The translations under genes and the position numbers were made by a program. A stretch of DNA of 64,000 nt from NCBI GenBank assembly GCA_030248215.1, contig JASANG010003630.1, positions 1 through 64,000 on the forward strand, in the 5' to 3' direction. This DNA comes from Enoplolaimus lenunculus (taxonomy: Eukaryota; Nematoda; Enoplea; Enoplida; Thoracostomopsidae). A model generated the notes under the pieces. That model ran no database searches. It saw only the letters and a program-made list of their open reading frames with translations, and was not told the origin of the DNA. Shown piece by piece: positions 13,091 to 23,850 of the stretch. Positions within the stretch are counted from its first letter, which is position 1; every line of letters starts with the position of its first letter.

Positions 13091-13846
13091 ACTGTCGAAG
13101 AAACCTGGTAAGTGCACCGAACAAGATACATATGTAGTTTTACATTGAATGTCGTGGCATAGCTTCAATTCTGAAATCCATTTATATATATTGATATTAC
13201 TGCAATTTTCGCTCTTTTCGGGTATATAATTTGTCCTGATGGTCATACACACACGGTCAGTGATAATGTGTTGCATGAAAATTAGTTACTCGTCGTCTAA
13301 AAACGTTCTTTTATGTCATATTTAGTTGCAAATTATTTTAAGAATCGTTAAATATTTTTCCATTTGTTGTTCCTTTCTTCCACCCTCCTTAGAAAAAAAT
13401 GCGGAAAAATATAAAAAACCATTTTTTCGTTTAATTTTTCCGGCAAACAACCCTGGTTACACGTTTAACAATTTTACTAAGTTTAGTGTCGGTTCCATGA
13501 AAAGTTTGAATCATTATGGTAAGTTCTATGGTGACTGTAGAAATTAGTTTGCGGTAAAGAGTTTACAAGCATAACCAAGTTAACGCTATTAAACTTAACT
13601 ATGCACGCCAGTTGCGTTTTCATTTACGCAAAACGTTTTTCGAGTCTCGGACCTACGACGTGTTCATTTAAATAGCGTTTTGCTATACGATAACGATTCA
13701 TTTTAGAGTTTGTCCGCTTGATGCCAGAGCGTTTTGAAACACATAGGAAATTTCGGGTTAAGTTCAGAATCCCGCTACCAAAGTTACCTTCTTCAACGTA
13801 TTTTAAGTTGTTAAAAGTTATGAAATTTGGTTGATCTTAAGGTCCC

Positions 13847-14112
13847 AATTTTGGACACTGCTTTCCTGGAAAATCTTAGTTTTAAGAATTGTATGTCTGG
13901 AAAATCAGCTAACTAGTCTTTATATTTACACATATTTCTACTTCGTGCATATTTGTTTTATTTCATTATTATATTTGTCACAATCGTATTTTCAGACTTT
14001 AAAGTCTGATAATTTTCAGACCAGTCATATTTCTGAAACGTTTCAGAAATAAAAGTCCGAAATTCAAGACATTTTCCTCAGACATGTCTTAAATTTAAAA
14101 AAATTAACGAAT
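13847..14112. repeat. CAGAC/CTGAAA-rich repeat, related to 54557-55110
   Basis: Contains repeated short words: TCAGACTTTAAAGTCTGA (a palindrome), TTTCTGAAACGTTTCAGAAA (a palindrome), CAAGACATTTTC and AATGTCAGACAATTTTTTG. The stretch at 54557-55110 is built of the same words (AAGACAAATATTTCTG and similar). It is probably a MITE family with internal palindromes; the ends were not resolved. Confidence 0.45.
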
Positions 14113-15023
14113 GTCAGACAATTTTTTGCTGTGTAAATTACTGCCAAAATTTCAGTTTTACACTTGTGCATCAGGGGATCTGATTTTTAAATGATCGGTA
14201 CATCCGCCCTTGGAAAACACAAGCCAAAATTGTTTACAGCTGACAAAATCGTTTCTGAAACATAAACAAACTGAAACAAGCTAAAGACCACAAAAACCTT
14301 TGAGACACAACTGTGTTAAATTTAAGACTGGACTGTTTTTGCACAAAATTATTAAAGTTGCACTGCCTGCTGTTTTGTATTTGAAGCATTTACAAAAATA
14401 TGCACAGAAGTTCTACTGCAACTGCAGAGCGTTTTATAGGAAACCCCGATAGACTAAAAGTTCCTATGTTGCGAGAATTTAGTTCATTTTTTTCAAAAAA
14501 AACTGCTATGTGCCACAAAACTGTATTTAGTGGCGCAAAATGCTGCTGACTAAACAATATAGTACATGCTACATTGCTCAGAATTTTCTAAGCTAGCTTA
14601 AAACAGCAATATTTTGTTGTAGAATATAAACATTAGCTTTAGAACATATCACGTATTGAGAAAAATATCTCAAAAGTGTTACATTCGGTACGGCTATGCA
14701 GTCAAATAAAATTATTTTTGCAAACGCCAGGGTTGCGTTTCTATCTCGAGTAGAATATCAAACTGACCAACCGTTTGTGGATAAGATACCAGTATTGGTT
14801 TATAATTTTGTTGAATACCCGACAATGAACTATGTAGTAATATGCGGAGGTACGGTATCTGGACCCATAGGAATTTAAACCAGTAAAAATAAAGTTTGTC
14901 CCGAAACGCAATAATCACTGTTACTTATTCATCATATAATAAGATTGCCGTCAGAACCATGAATCTCACAAATTCACGTTTGTGTAACATTTTTCCAACA
15001 TTTTCACTGGTTGAATATGCGTA

Positions 15024-15662
15024 CTGTATTGACCCGAATAAGAGGGGGTCCCCATTTTGAGTCCCAATCAATAGGAATCCGTATTTCTAATAAGAGTCCG
15101 TAAGCGGATATAGTTCCTAAACCTTAATTAGAGTCCATGAAAGTCAATTAATCCTAATTGTAGCGCAAAAATGACTCCAGGACCACATAATTTGAGTTCG
15201 AAACTTTAAAGCGTACTTAAATTTTGAAAGTACATAACCTTGTATTATCGCTCAAGCTATTGACACAAGACAAATAAACGTTTAATTCAACGGATAATTG
15301 CAGTACCGGATATATATCAGTAACGAAGGGCGGTGGGGGTTGTGGTTAAAAGTAGACAACTGTCCGTAATCATATAACAACGTTTATTTATCTTGTACCA
15401 ATAGCTTGAGCAATAATGCAAAGTTATACTTAGGAACGTACTTTCAAAACTTAAGTATGCTTTAAAGTTTTGAACTCAAGTTTTTTTGGGCATGGAGTCA
15501 TTTTATGCACTGCAAATAAAGATAATTGACATTTGGAGACTCCAGTTATGGTTTAGGAACTTTATCCGTTTACGGTCTCTTATTAGCGATACAGAGTCTT
15601 TTTTATTGGAACTCAAAATGGGGACTCCTCTTATTACCCCTCTCTTATTTGGGTCACTGCCG
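15024..15662. mobile_element. Snap-back (inverted duplicate) copy of the CTGTAGTGACCC MITE
   Basis: Flanked by TA at 15022-15023 and 15663-15664. Both halves match the same (left) part of the family consensus, in opposite orientation: about 15024-15345 forward and about 15662-15350 as reverse complement, including the CTTTAAAGC(G/A)TACTTAA and AAATAAACGTT segments in each. Normal copies have different left and right interiors, so this one could form a hairpin about 310 bp long. Confidence 0.8.
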
Positions 15663-15777
15663 TACAATTTTTTAACTCAAACATTCCGAATCAAAGCTGT
15701 GCCTACCAGGGCAGCTTACATACAGTTCTGCTTGGCTTGCATTTATCCTCCCAGACTTGCTGTGCGGCCAAAGTCTA

Positions 15778-16247
15778 CCGTAGTGAGCCGAATAAGAGGG
15801 GGTCATAAGAGGGTCCCCATTTTGAGGCCCAATCAATAGGAGTTCGTATCCCTAATGAAAGTCCGTAAATGGATTGCGTCCCTACACTGTAAATTCCAGT
15901 TAGTTAATCAACTCAGAGAGAGAATTATAATTATTTTTAGTCGTTTCTGAGTTAATAGCACTAAATATTAACTCACCCTAAATTCATTTAACTCCGGCTG
16001 AGTTGATTAATTAACTCAGAATGAGAGTTAAACCAATTCAGAATTCTGAAAACCCTAATTCAGAGCTCAGGCTTCTGATGAGTGCACTCAACTCATTCGG
16101 AGTTAAAATCAATTCACTCGAATTTACAGTGTAAACCCTAATTACAGTCAATAAATTCAACAGTCCGTGACCAAATAACAGGAGTGGTGTCCTCTGGAAA
16201 GGAAAAATAAATATCAGCATCCTCCTCTCTGATTCGGGTTACTACAG
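15778..16247. mobile_element. CTGTAGTGACCC-family MITE interrupted by another MITE
   Basis: Left end CCGTAGTGAGCCGAATAAG after TA, right end GATTCGGGTTACTACAG before TA. The sequence GTCCCTA at 15878-15884 and AAACCCTAATT from 16133 are adjacent in other copies; here they are separated by the 15885-16131 insertion. Confidence 0.85.
15885..16131. mobile_element. CACTGTAAATT MITE nested in the 15778-16247 MITE
   Basis: 247 bp with terminal inverted repeats CACTGTAAATTCCAG and GAATTTACAGTG, flanked by a duplicated TA (15883-15884 and 16132-16133). The interior is many AACTCAG/GAGTT words. Removing it and one TA restores the GTCCCTAAACCCTAATT seen in sister copies of the host MITE (for example near 27463), so the insertion and its target duplication are directly visible. 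Confidence 0.9.
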
Positions 16248-17143
16248 TACACATTTCACCGTAATTCTGCTTCCGACAATCGATATCAAGATATGACGGG
16301 CGCTGAGTGCAGGGTTCAACAGCGTAAGAAATTGAAAAAGTTTAGAAATTCAATTTGCCTTTGCCTTTGTTTTCCAAAACATTTTTGGGTAAAACGTGTC
16401 GCCATATTCCACATACTGTGCTCAACTAAAATTGGACAACGCATAACGTTACGAATACGAACGGATTCCGCGACAGATTAACAATCAGCAATCGAACTGA
16501 TTGAACTTTAAAACAAAGTACGTTTAAGTTTGACACGCAGCAAGTAATTAAATACTGCATCCGTGTTTGAGCATTGAAAAATTGCGTAATAATGAATGAT
16601 GCAAAAATATGAATTTGCAAATTTGCCGCAAGCTGCACCTATTGTAAAGCGCTCGCTCGCTGATAAATCCTGTTGTGTTTTTGCCAAATTATTTTTTGAT
16701 AAATTTTTAAAAAGACTGTTACTTTTTATTTGAGTACCTACTGTAAAAATGTTTATATTGCGCAACAGTTTACTTTTCAACTGAAACATATAGGCAAATC
16801 AGATCCGATAAATTTCGAAGCACGCTGCTAATCACACATTCGAAAGTTTACAAGATCTATTACCAACTGGTGAATGACGCTTCGGATAGAAATATTTATT
16901 TGCGCTATTTTTGCCCAAATTTTGAGATCCGTAACTGCAGAAGTTTGTGAATTTGAAAGCTTTATCACGTACCGATGATAGGTCCTGCACGCATTTGGCG
17001 ACAAAATTTGATGATATTGCAGTTGCAATTATTGCACCCGTTTTAGCGTCTTGCTACATATTCTGCTTTATATTTTAACAAGATATCATATATAATTGCA
17101 CTAGTACTTTTGTTATAGTTGTCAAAGTTTGCCGTTCAACGAA
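16248..17143. other. Intergenic, one dispersed repeat copy
   Basis: No gene seen. About 16790-17030 carries a dispersed repeat recognised by CAAATTTTGAGATCCGTAAC and GATGATAG; relatives lie at 17985-18235, 35548-35670 and, reversed, 6348-6425. Confidence 0.4.
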
Positions 17144-17173
17144 ATGTGGGTGCATTGCGGAATCCTTGTTGTA
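17144..17173 (+). CDS. Candidate signal-peptide first exon of the vWA gene
   Basis: ATG at 17144 opens MWVHCGILVV, followed by a good donor (GTAAGC at 17174) in phase 0, which is the phase required by the exon at 18608. Joined, the start would read MWVHCGILVVALYVQKV, a plausible short signal peptide. If unspliced, the frame would continue as a hydrophobic leader (SFCLANIYA) and then stop. Support is only phase and hydrophobicity; a different upstream first exon is possible. Confidence 0.3.
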
Positions 17174-17984
17174 GTAAGCTTTTGTTTGGCTAATATATAT
17201 GCCAGACGTTTAAAAATTCGTATAAATCATTTAGCTTTGCTTTCAAATCGATAACCTAACCACCGCATCAAGAGCACATGTTTCCACTCCTGTTTTCAAC
17301 ATCTAAAAACATTTTTTATGTCACAGGAAAACCCGTATTAACCCATCTTGTGTATTAAAAACAGTTTACAGGTAATGAAAATTACGTTAATTTAAATTTA
17401 GCTAACTTTAACAATATATAATCGGCATAGTGTTGCCAAAATTTCGATTTAAAACATCTTTTTTGACAAATCACGGTAGTTAAAGATACAAGTCAAGTCA
17501 GTGATGGCGTAACTTTCGCAAAGATACTTTACGAAAAATTTTATTACCGAAATTTACCAGAATTTCAGGCAAACTCCTGGAGGAGTTAGAGCTCGATTTC
17601 CTTATGGAATTGAAGCCGTAGACAAACTTTCGGTTGCACCCTGTTGTAAAGAACACTTTCGGCTAAAAATATACGCCTTTCAGCCCTTACATTTTTATAT
17701 TAACTGGCCCACAACTCACCTTCAATTATATACTTTGCTGATAGCTGTTCAATTCTAAACATCTGTCTTGTTAAGGCCCATGCTAATTAAATATTGGGGT
17801 CAGCCTACTACGCCTGACCATAGCCCAAGCTCAACATGAAACTGTTGCCTTATTATGCCAGTCCAATTATTGGGTTAGAAAATCTTAAAATGTGCCCAGT
17901 TGAGCTCTTAAAAATCGATCAAAAATGGGTTCTCCGTTTTTTCAGAAAACCGGAAAAGTTAAAAAATTATGAACTCATGCTTCG

Positions 17985-18235
17985 ACAACTGCACACAAGT
18001 TTATAGATGCTAAGTCAAGGGCCAGTATTTTCAAATGTGTGTTGCACCTATCAGCAGTTGGTGATGGGTCTTGTAACTTTCGAACCAGTGAATGCTGAGA
18101 CTTAAAACTTTGGCACGTTTTTCGCATTTGATTTACTCTACTCCTGCACCAATTTTGAGTTCAGCAACTGTAATAGTTAGCGAGTTTGAAAACCTAACTG
18201 ACGATAGTTGCTATACACATTTGAGAATACGGGCC
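17985..18235. repeat. Dispersed repeat copy (CAATTTTGAGTTC family)
   Basis: Contains CTGCACCAATTTTGAG, GTTAGCGAGTTTGAAAAC and GACGATAGTTGCTA. Similar ordered words occur at 16790-17030, 35548-35670, 7330-7430 and reversed at 6348-6425. Termini unresolved; no ORF. Confidence 0.45.
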
Positions 18236-18607
18236 TTGTTTCTGACAGTTTTCCGCGACATTTTGTAGCTGTAACGCAGGTTATTTGCTAAAATTAATAG
18301 ATTTTTATATAATGTTTTTTCCAGTATTTTCTGTTTTTCCTCCATGATTTCCAAAACTATACACTAGTGTTTCGTAAAACACAAAATGCTCATTAAACGT
18401 TTTACTGTTCAGCGCTTCTCAAAATGCAACAAATATATATCCTCGAACAGTAGCCAAAATGCACACTTTACGACATGGATTGCGCTTTGCTTCGAGTCAT
18501 TTCATCAAAATTAAACAAATGTTTTTCGTCAAGTAGTCACTTAACTATAGCTGAAGCTTGAGTACTTGAAAGGTGATATTAATACTGTAATTTGAACAAC
18601 ATTTCAG

Positions 18608-21600
18608 GCATTATATGTTCAAAAAGTGAAGCCACAGCTTAGACCAGGTAATATAACCGTGTTCTCAAACATATGTTTTCATATTTTTGACGAGAGATTA
18701 GGTTGAAAACAGTGTGACGTTGGCGTATTTTCATTGAGCACTGTATTTTCAATTAATACATAGTTCACTTTAAGCTGTGAACACCCACGACACGTGACAC
18801 CAGCACCAAATTCCAGCTACTGTTATGCTTTTCATTTCACTTTAGACAAATCAACCAACAAATACAGCATTTGCAACGCTATCTTGTTTGTTAGGAAACG
18901 CTTTGTTCGTTACATGAACGTATACCCAAATTATGTATGTTTGGCTTTTCAGTGTTTCTTATAGTCCTTTATAATTTCAGCACCATGCGCTGCCGATTTT
19001 TTATTCGTTGTTGACGGCTCAAGCAGTGTACGTCAAGAATTTCGGCCACAAATGCGGCTTGTCGAACAACTCGTACAAAGCCTCACTGTTCGACCAGACG
19101 CGCATCGTGTTGCATTAATTCAGTTCAGTTCAAAAGAAAAAATGCGACGTGAAATTGAATTCGATCATTTTTATGATCAAAATAAAATTGAGGTGCACAA
19201 AATTTAGTACCTTGGTTTGTAAAGTTATAACTACAGTTCACCAACATCAATGATTCGAGTATTGTACACTTCCGCCCACGAGCGTACGCTTAGGCTCGGG
19301 CTTAGGTTCAGGCATAGGTAGGCGCTATACTCGTTGTTCGGCGCCGTCCGTTACCATCCGTCACCGTCCGTCGTCATCGGTTACCCGTACGGCGCCGTCC
19401 GTCACCGTCCTTCGCCATCCGTCAGCCGTACTGCACCATGTGTCGCCGTACGTCCACCATACGGTGTCGCCCACCACTGTACTTTGCCGTCCGTCACTGT
19501 GCAGTATCGTACCCAAATAACTGACGTACACTGTAAATTTCAGTGAGTTGATTTAAACTCAGAATGAGTTGAATCATTCAGACTGAGTTAGGACTTTCAG
19601 AACTCAGAATTTTGATTTGATTAAATTCATTCTGAGTTAATTAATCAACTCACCCAGAGTGAACTCAACTCAGAGTGAGAATCAACTCAATCAGAGTGAG
19701 TTAATGTTTACTTATATTAATTCAGAAATAACCAACTCGCTAGCTGAATTGAATAAACAACTCATTGGAATTTAGAGTGTACGATAACTTATAGTACGAA
19801 CGGTGACGGACGGCGTTGGACGTCAACAAAAGTATATATAGCGCAAGCTTTAGACTAACGTTTGAGTTTGGGTTAGGAGACTTTTAACCAACCCATAACC
19901 TGAGCCTAACCTAAATCTTAGCTCTAAATTAGAGGAAAAGTGCACAAGAACCACCGAAACTAGTATAGTTCTAAAACAGAACTATGCTAATAGCGCACTA
20001 TTAAGTAGTGACTGTTTCAGGGCAAAATCCGTAACTTGCCTTACATGACGGGTATCACAGAGACGTCGGCGGCGCTTCAACTGGCGCGAGAAGTCCTAAA
20101 CGACCGTCGGCAAAACTTGGACACTTTTGTCGTCATAATCACAGACGGTCGATCACGACGAGATCCATCTGAAGCTGCTAAACAGCTGCATTCACTGCGT
20201 AACGTTCACACATATGCCGTTGGACTTGGCGACCAAGTTGATCCGTGAGCGATTTTATATTTAACAGACAGGAATGCGTAAGATGCGTAACCCGCAGCAC
20301 AAGTATAGAAAGTTACGATTGCACGAAGGAAAAGAAATATTTATCAATTGGCTTTCGTACAACTTAAAGGGCTGGAGTGGCACTATACGTTGGCCTTGGC
20401 ATTTTGCCATAAACTGGCTCACCACTAACTATAAAAATATACAATTACATAATGAAATTTTTTTATTTTGTTAACAGGCTCAAATTCTAATTGGTCTTCG
20501 TTGATTTTCTTGGTTCGCCATGCGGTCCGTCCACTCCATACACTTTCTTTCACCAGGTTTAGGCTTAAGGTCAAGCTCAGGCTTAAGTTTCAGAAAAGGC
20601 TCAGCCAAGTTTTGGCCTAAGCCGAAGTCTAACTCTTAAGGTCTAAAACCATCATATTTATCGTCTAAGCAATAACTAAACCATTTAACACGTTGGTTGG
20701 CAAAATTTAATTAACTTTACAAACAGTATATATCTCTATCAGCATGAGCTTGTGCCACACACGCAGTTAAGAATATTACGGCAAAAAATTTAATTCTATA
20801 CAAACACGATGGACTAACAAATAAAAATTATGGTACCAGTTTACTTTCTCTCAAAAAAAGTTTCTTTACGTGTCTGTTACGTGTATGAGCTGCATAGGCC
20901 ATTTTTCTACTTTGGTCCGTTTTCTGGAATTTAATTAGGAGTAATATATTAACTCTATCCACTAACGGACACTAATTTTGAGTCTCCTCTGATTACTAAG
21001 CCCTCTTACTTGTATCACTAGTAACACTACTGTGGGGTAGTAAACAGATACAAAAATCAGTTTGGCGTTTTTATTTCCAGCGAAGAATTGAAACTTATCG
21101 CATCTGACAGTGAATCTGTATTTCTCGGCGACCGTACCGCGTCTACATTACTCGCAAAATGGCGAAACTATTTGAGATGCCCGGAACTAACAACGACAAC
21201 TACAAGAAAGCCGACAACAACCACACGACGGCCAAGGCCAACACGAAGACCAACTACAACTACACCAAAACCTCGAATTACCACTAGGCCTGCGGTCCCA
21301 GACCCGAAAGGTTAAGCAGCGAGTTTGTTTAGCTTATCCTATACGTTTGAGTCAATATTGTTGTGGTTTAGTGTTGTCGTTATAGTTAATGAAATTTTAA
21401 TAGATATTGCGCGTTTGTAGTTTTGGCCCTATCCTTGAGTTACAGAGTAAGAATAAGCTTAAGAATAATAATGCTAAGCATACTATCTCTTAATTGCCGT
21501 TCTCTGGCAAACTGGACGCGCCTAATAAACTTGTTGACAAAATTTGAATCTAAGCATAGGAACGTTACTGCTTAAACTATCCTCCGCAAATTTTGAACTT

Positions 21601-22511
21601 ACCAAACTTCTGCGTAAACGAAAGAAGGTGCTGGCTGCAACCACCATGCCTAGCAGTTGGCTGTATAAAAATTGGGGGGCGTGGGCGTACGTTCTTGTCA
21701 AAGTTTTTTTTGTGATAAAACGGTATGGTCTCTCCTACCTTACAATTTTTGCCTTAAGAAAATTTTTTGTGATAAAATGATAAGATCCCTACTTTACAAA
21801 TTTTGCGTTTCATAACACTTATCAGCCTTCCCGTTAGAAATTTTTGAATCTGCCTCTGTACATACCTGCCGGGGGGCCATGCCTTCAGAAAAATTTAACA
21901 GACAACAGACTTCAGGTTGCGTCATGGACGTTTTGTTTGTTATCGATGCATCCGGCAGTGAGTCAAGATCCTACGGTCACGAAATCGAACACGCAATTGA
22001 ATATGCAGAACGCTTATACGTCGGCCGAAATAACGCACACGTTGCGCAAGTGCGATTTTCCAGCCGCACAAAACAATTCGTCGACTACGATTTTGCAACA
22101 ACTGCACGCAAAACGACTGCTAGCGTTGTAAAGCGGATTTCTCGATCGAAATTTTTATCCGGATCAACTCGGATCGATTTAGCACTTGCAAAAGCATTAG
22201 AAGTAATTGAAAATCCAAAATACGGACGGCGCAGCGGCCAAAATGTGCCACTGTACACGATTATATTCAGTGATGGCTATACCAGAAAAGAGCAACTTGT
22301 AGCACCAATTGCAGAACGGCTGCGACGAGCTTCAAAGCGAGTTGTTGTAGTTGCAGTAACCAAAGGTACACCGAACTATGAGATTATGGATGTAATTGCT
22401 GGTGGTAAAGGAACGGCGTACGCGGTGAATCGCAATCCAACACATGATGACTTTTTCAACGAATGGAAACAAATTACTGCTGACTGTGAACGAATAAAAC
22501 AAAATGGTTAG
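18608..22511 (+). CDS. Secreted-type protein with two von Willebrand A domains
   Basis: Exons 18608-18647, 18981-19192, 20021-20244, 21081-21310 and 21889-22511 (stop TAG) total 1329 nt, 443 codons including the stop, and keep one frame. vWA1 starts at PCAADFLFVVDGSSS (MIDAS DxSxS), continues over the second long exon with the MIDAS Thr in GITETSAAL and the Asp in IITDGRS, and closes with a Cys (LRCPEL). A linker of about 40 residues rich in Thr, Pro and Arg follows and is probably O-glycosylated. vWA2 opens GCVMDVLFVIDASGS, has GSTRIDLAL and IIFSDGY, and ends ITADCE. Both metal sites are intact, and paired Cys frame each domain. Such proteins act as extracellular matrix or adhesion factors (family knowledge). 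The last exon could instead start at 21916, also in frame. The gene has no operon partner and its start is unresolved. Confidence 0.85.
18981..20244 (+). CDS. vWA domain 1 exons
   Basis: Two exons, 18981-19192 and 20021-20244, hold the whole first A domain. The first ends GAG with donor GTGCAC, a weak but phase-compatible site; the second begins GKIRNLPYMTG. The intron between them contains an 0.5 kb GC-rich element with a nested MITE (19321-19844). Confidence 0.85.
19321..19844. mobile_element. GC-rich element with GCGCTATA ends, hosting a nested MITE
   Basis: Starts GCGCTATAC and ends TATATAGCGC. The interior is repeated CCGTCCGTCACC/CCGTCCGTTACC words on the left and the inverted GGTGACGGACGG on the right, so the element folds back on itself. 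It is split by the 19529-19779 MITE. A related, unsplit copy lies at 39941-40092. It sits in an intron of the vWA gene. Confidence 0.7.
19529..19779. mobile_element. CACTGTAAATT MITE nested in the 19321-19844 element
   Basis: 251 bp, ends CACTGTAAATTTCAG and GAATTTAGAGTG, flanked by TA at 19527-19528 and 19780-19781. The relative at 40021-40034 reads CTCACGTACGATA without the insert, matching CTGACGTA and TACGATA on the two sides here, so the pre-insertion site is visible. Confidence 0.87.
20245..21080. other. vWA gene intron, nothing beyond a hexamer tract
   Basis: A degenerate TTAGGC-like tract lies at about 20560-20650 (GGTTTAGGCTTAAGGTC and similar). The rest is AT-rich intron without a recognisable feature. 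Confidence 0.5.
21311..21888. other. vWA gene intron, repeated TTTTTGTGATAAAA words
   Basis: About 21660-21780 has two similar blocks (TTTTTTTTGTGATAAAAC and AATTTTTTGTGATAAAAT) that resemble, in reverse, the interior of the MITE at 22866-23120. No gene seen. Confidence 0.4.
21889..22511 (+). CDS. vWA domain 2 exon and C-terminus
   Basis: One exon carries the complete second A domain of about 190 residues (VLFVIDASGS to ITADCERIKQNG). Hydrophobic beta-strand cores are evident (RVVVVAVTKG, PLYTIIFSDGY). A candidate polyadenylation signal AATAAA lies at 22841-22846. Confidence 0.88.
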
Positions 22512-22865
22512 CGCAAACCACCCAGCTGTAACCGGAAATCTGATTTCGATTTAAATTTCGATTCAAATGAAGTTTCGGTTTCGATATCGCAAATTTTCGT
22601 CTTTTCTAACCTGTATTGCAATTATGTGCGAAACTTGCCTGAAGATCTGTTATATTTCATAACCGATGCTTATATCAGTTCTCAGCTAAAATTTCTCATA
22701 TACCATCAAAATTATCGTAGAAACATAAGTAACATGCGCGCTGGAACATATACTGATTTTAGGGTTGCCCTGGGAGCGGGATTGTTGACGGGGCCGGGGC
22801 CGGTACCAACCGAGAATACGTATACGGTGGCTTACTGAGAAATAAACAATTTATATATTGTCAAA

Positions 22866-23120
22866 GGCGGATCCAAAAATTTTTGACGGGGGAGGTGGGC
22901 TGGAAAATGTTATGAAACGCAAAAATTGTAAGGTAGACCTCATCATTTTATCACCAAAAAAATTTCTGAGGGCGAAAAGTTGTAAGTGTGACCTTACCAT
23001 TTTATCACAAAAAAATTTTACGGAAAAAATTTAAAAAATTTGAAGGCTCGGAGTTAACCATTTTGAAACAAATAAATTTCTGACGGGGTGGCGTACCCCC
23101 CGCACCCTCTCTGGATCCGC
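22866..23120. mobile_element. GGCGGATCC-ended MITE downstream of the vWA gene
   Basis: Starts GGCGGATCCAAAAATTT and ends TCTCTGGATCCGC, an inverted pair. The interior has repeated TTTTATCACAAAAAAATTT words. Termini are shared with the hAT-type MITEs at 48852-49020 and 59023-59193, though the interior differs. Confidence 0.65.
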
Positions 23121-23193
23121 TAATGTATATTGTGTAGTGTGTACAGGGAACCGTGGCAAAATGCAGCAATCTCAGACATAGCAATTAACTTTG

Positions 23194-23850
23194 GCGGTGA
23201 CATTGTTTTCGCTAGCGGCAATCATCAAACAAATATGTGTTGTATTTGATAAATGCAATTTTGTTGCAAATTCTCAACTAAAATTTCTTCACTTTTCAGT
23301 ATACAACCGCAGGTCTGCTTTTGACTCCTGTAGAGCCGGAGGCTTCGGCAATTTCGGTCGTTAATTATTTTACATAATTGCACAATATTATACTGTTGGA
23401 TGTGGCTGGCTTCAAGGTTTGATACAATTGTAAGACAGCAGTTTACAAATATATTATAAAATTACCAAATTAAACGCTATTTTAACAACCTAGTTTAATT
23501 TGTTTCACCTACCGCTTCTGTAAGCTCCTGCAAATTTTGTTGATCTCTCTTTCCGGTAGTTTTCACCACCAGTTGAACCCTTAAACAAGTCATCAAAAAC
23601 CTTTGTCTAGTGTACGTACGGCATGCAACGCTAGATTAACCATAGCAACTCGCTTTATTATTTTCCAATACATACTTTGGCAAACAGAGTTGAGTGCTAG
23701 GTCAAAGCGAAGTGAGGCGTATGTACGTACTGTTGCAGCACATTTGTGCAGCCAATAGCTGCTCTGCTACGGTAACTCAGCCCAACAGCACCTTGCTACT
23801 CGCTGCGCCGGGTCAGTTTTCAGACTAAGAGGAGATAAAATTTAAAATCA
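23194..23850. repeat. Left arm of a large inverted repeat
   Basis: About 657 bp, starting GGCGGTGACATTGTTTTCGC and ending CAGTTTTCAGACTAAGAGG. It matches the reverse complement of 26548-27287 along its length, with diagnostic words GCGGCAATCATCAAA, GTTGCAAATTCTCAACTA, GTTGCAGCACATTTGTG and CCAACAGCACCTTGCTACTC in the same order. Arms look roughly 70-75 percent alike by eye. Confidence 0.8.

Larger units (their letters stand above)
12109..15023. other. Intergenic region upstream of paramyosin
   Basis: No exon recognised. The first few hundred bases should hold the paramyosin promoter; TTTTAG and TTTCAAATTAAAG on the minus strand just before the ATG could be leader splice acceptors, which is speculative. 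About 12780-13090 resembles 49660-49905 (shared words such as GAAGC(T/G)AGACGTAT and AGTAAGC/AAACTTTGCAATTTT) and is a dispersed repeat. About 13847-14110 is a run of repeated CAGAC/TTTCTGAAAC words, related to 54557-55110. Confidence 0.4.
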
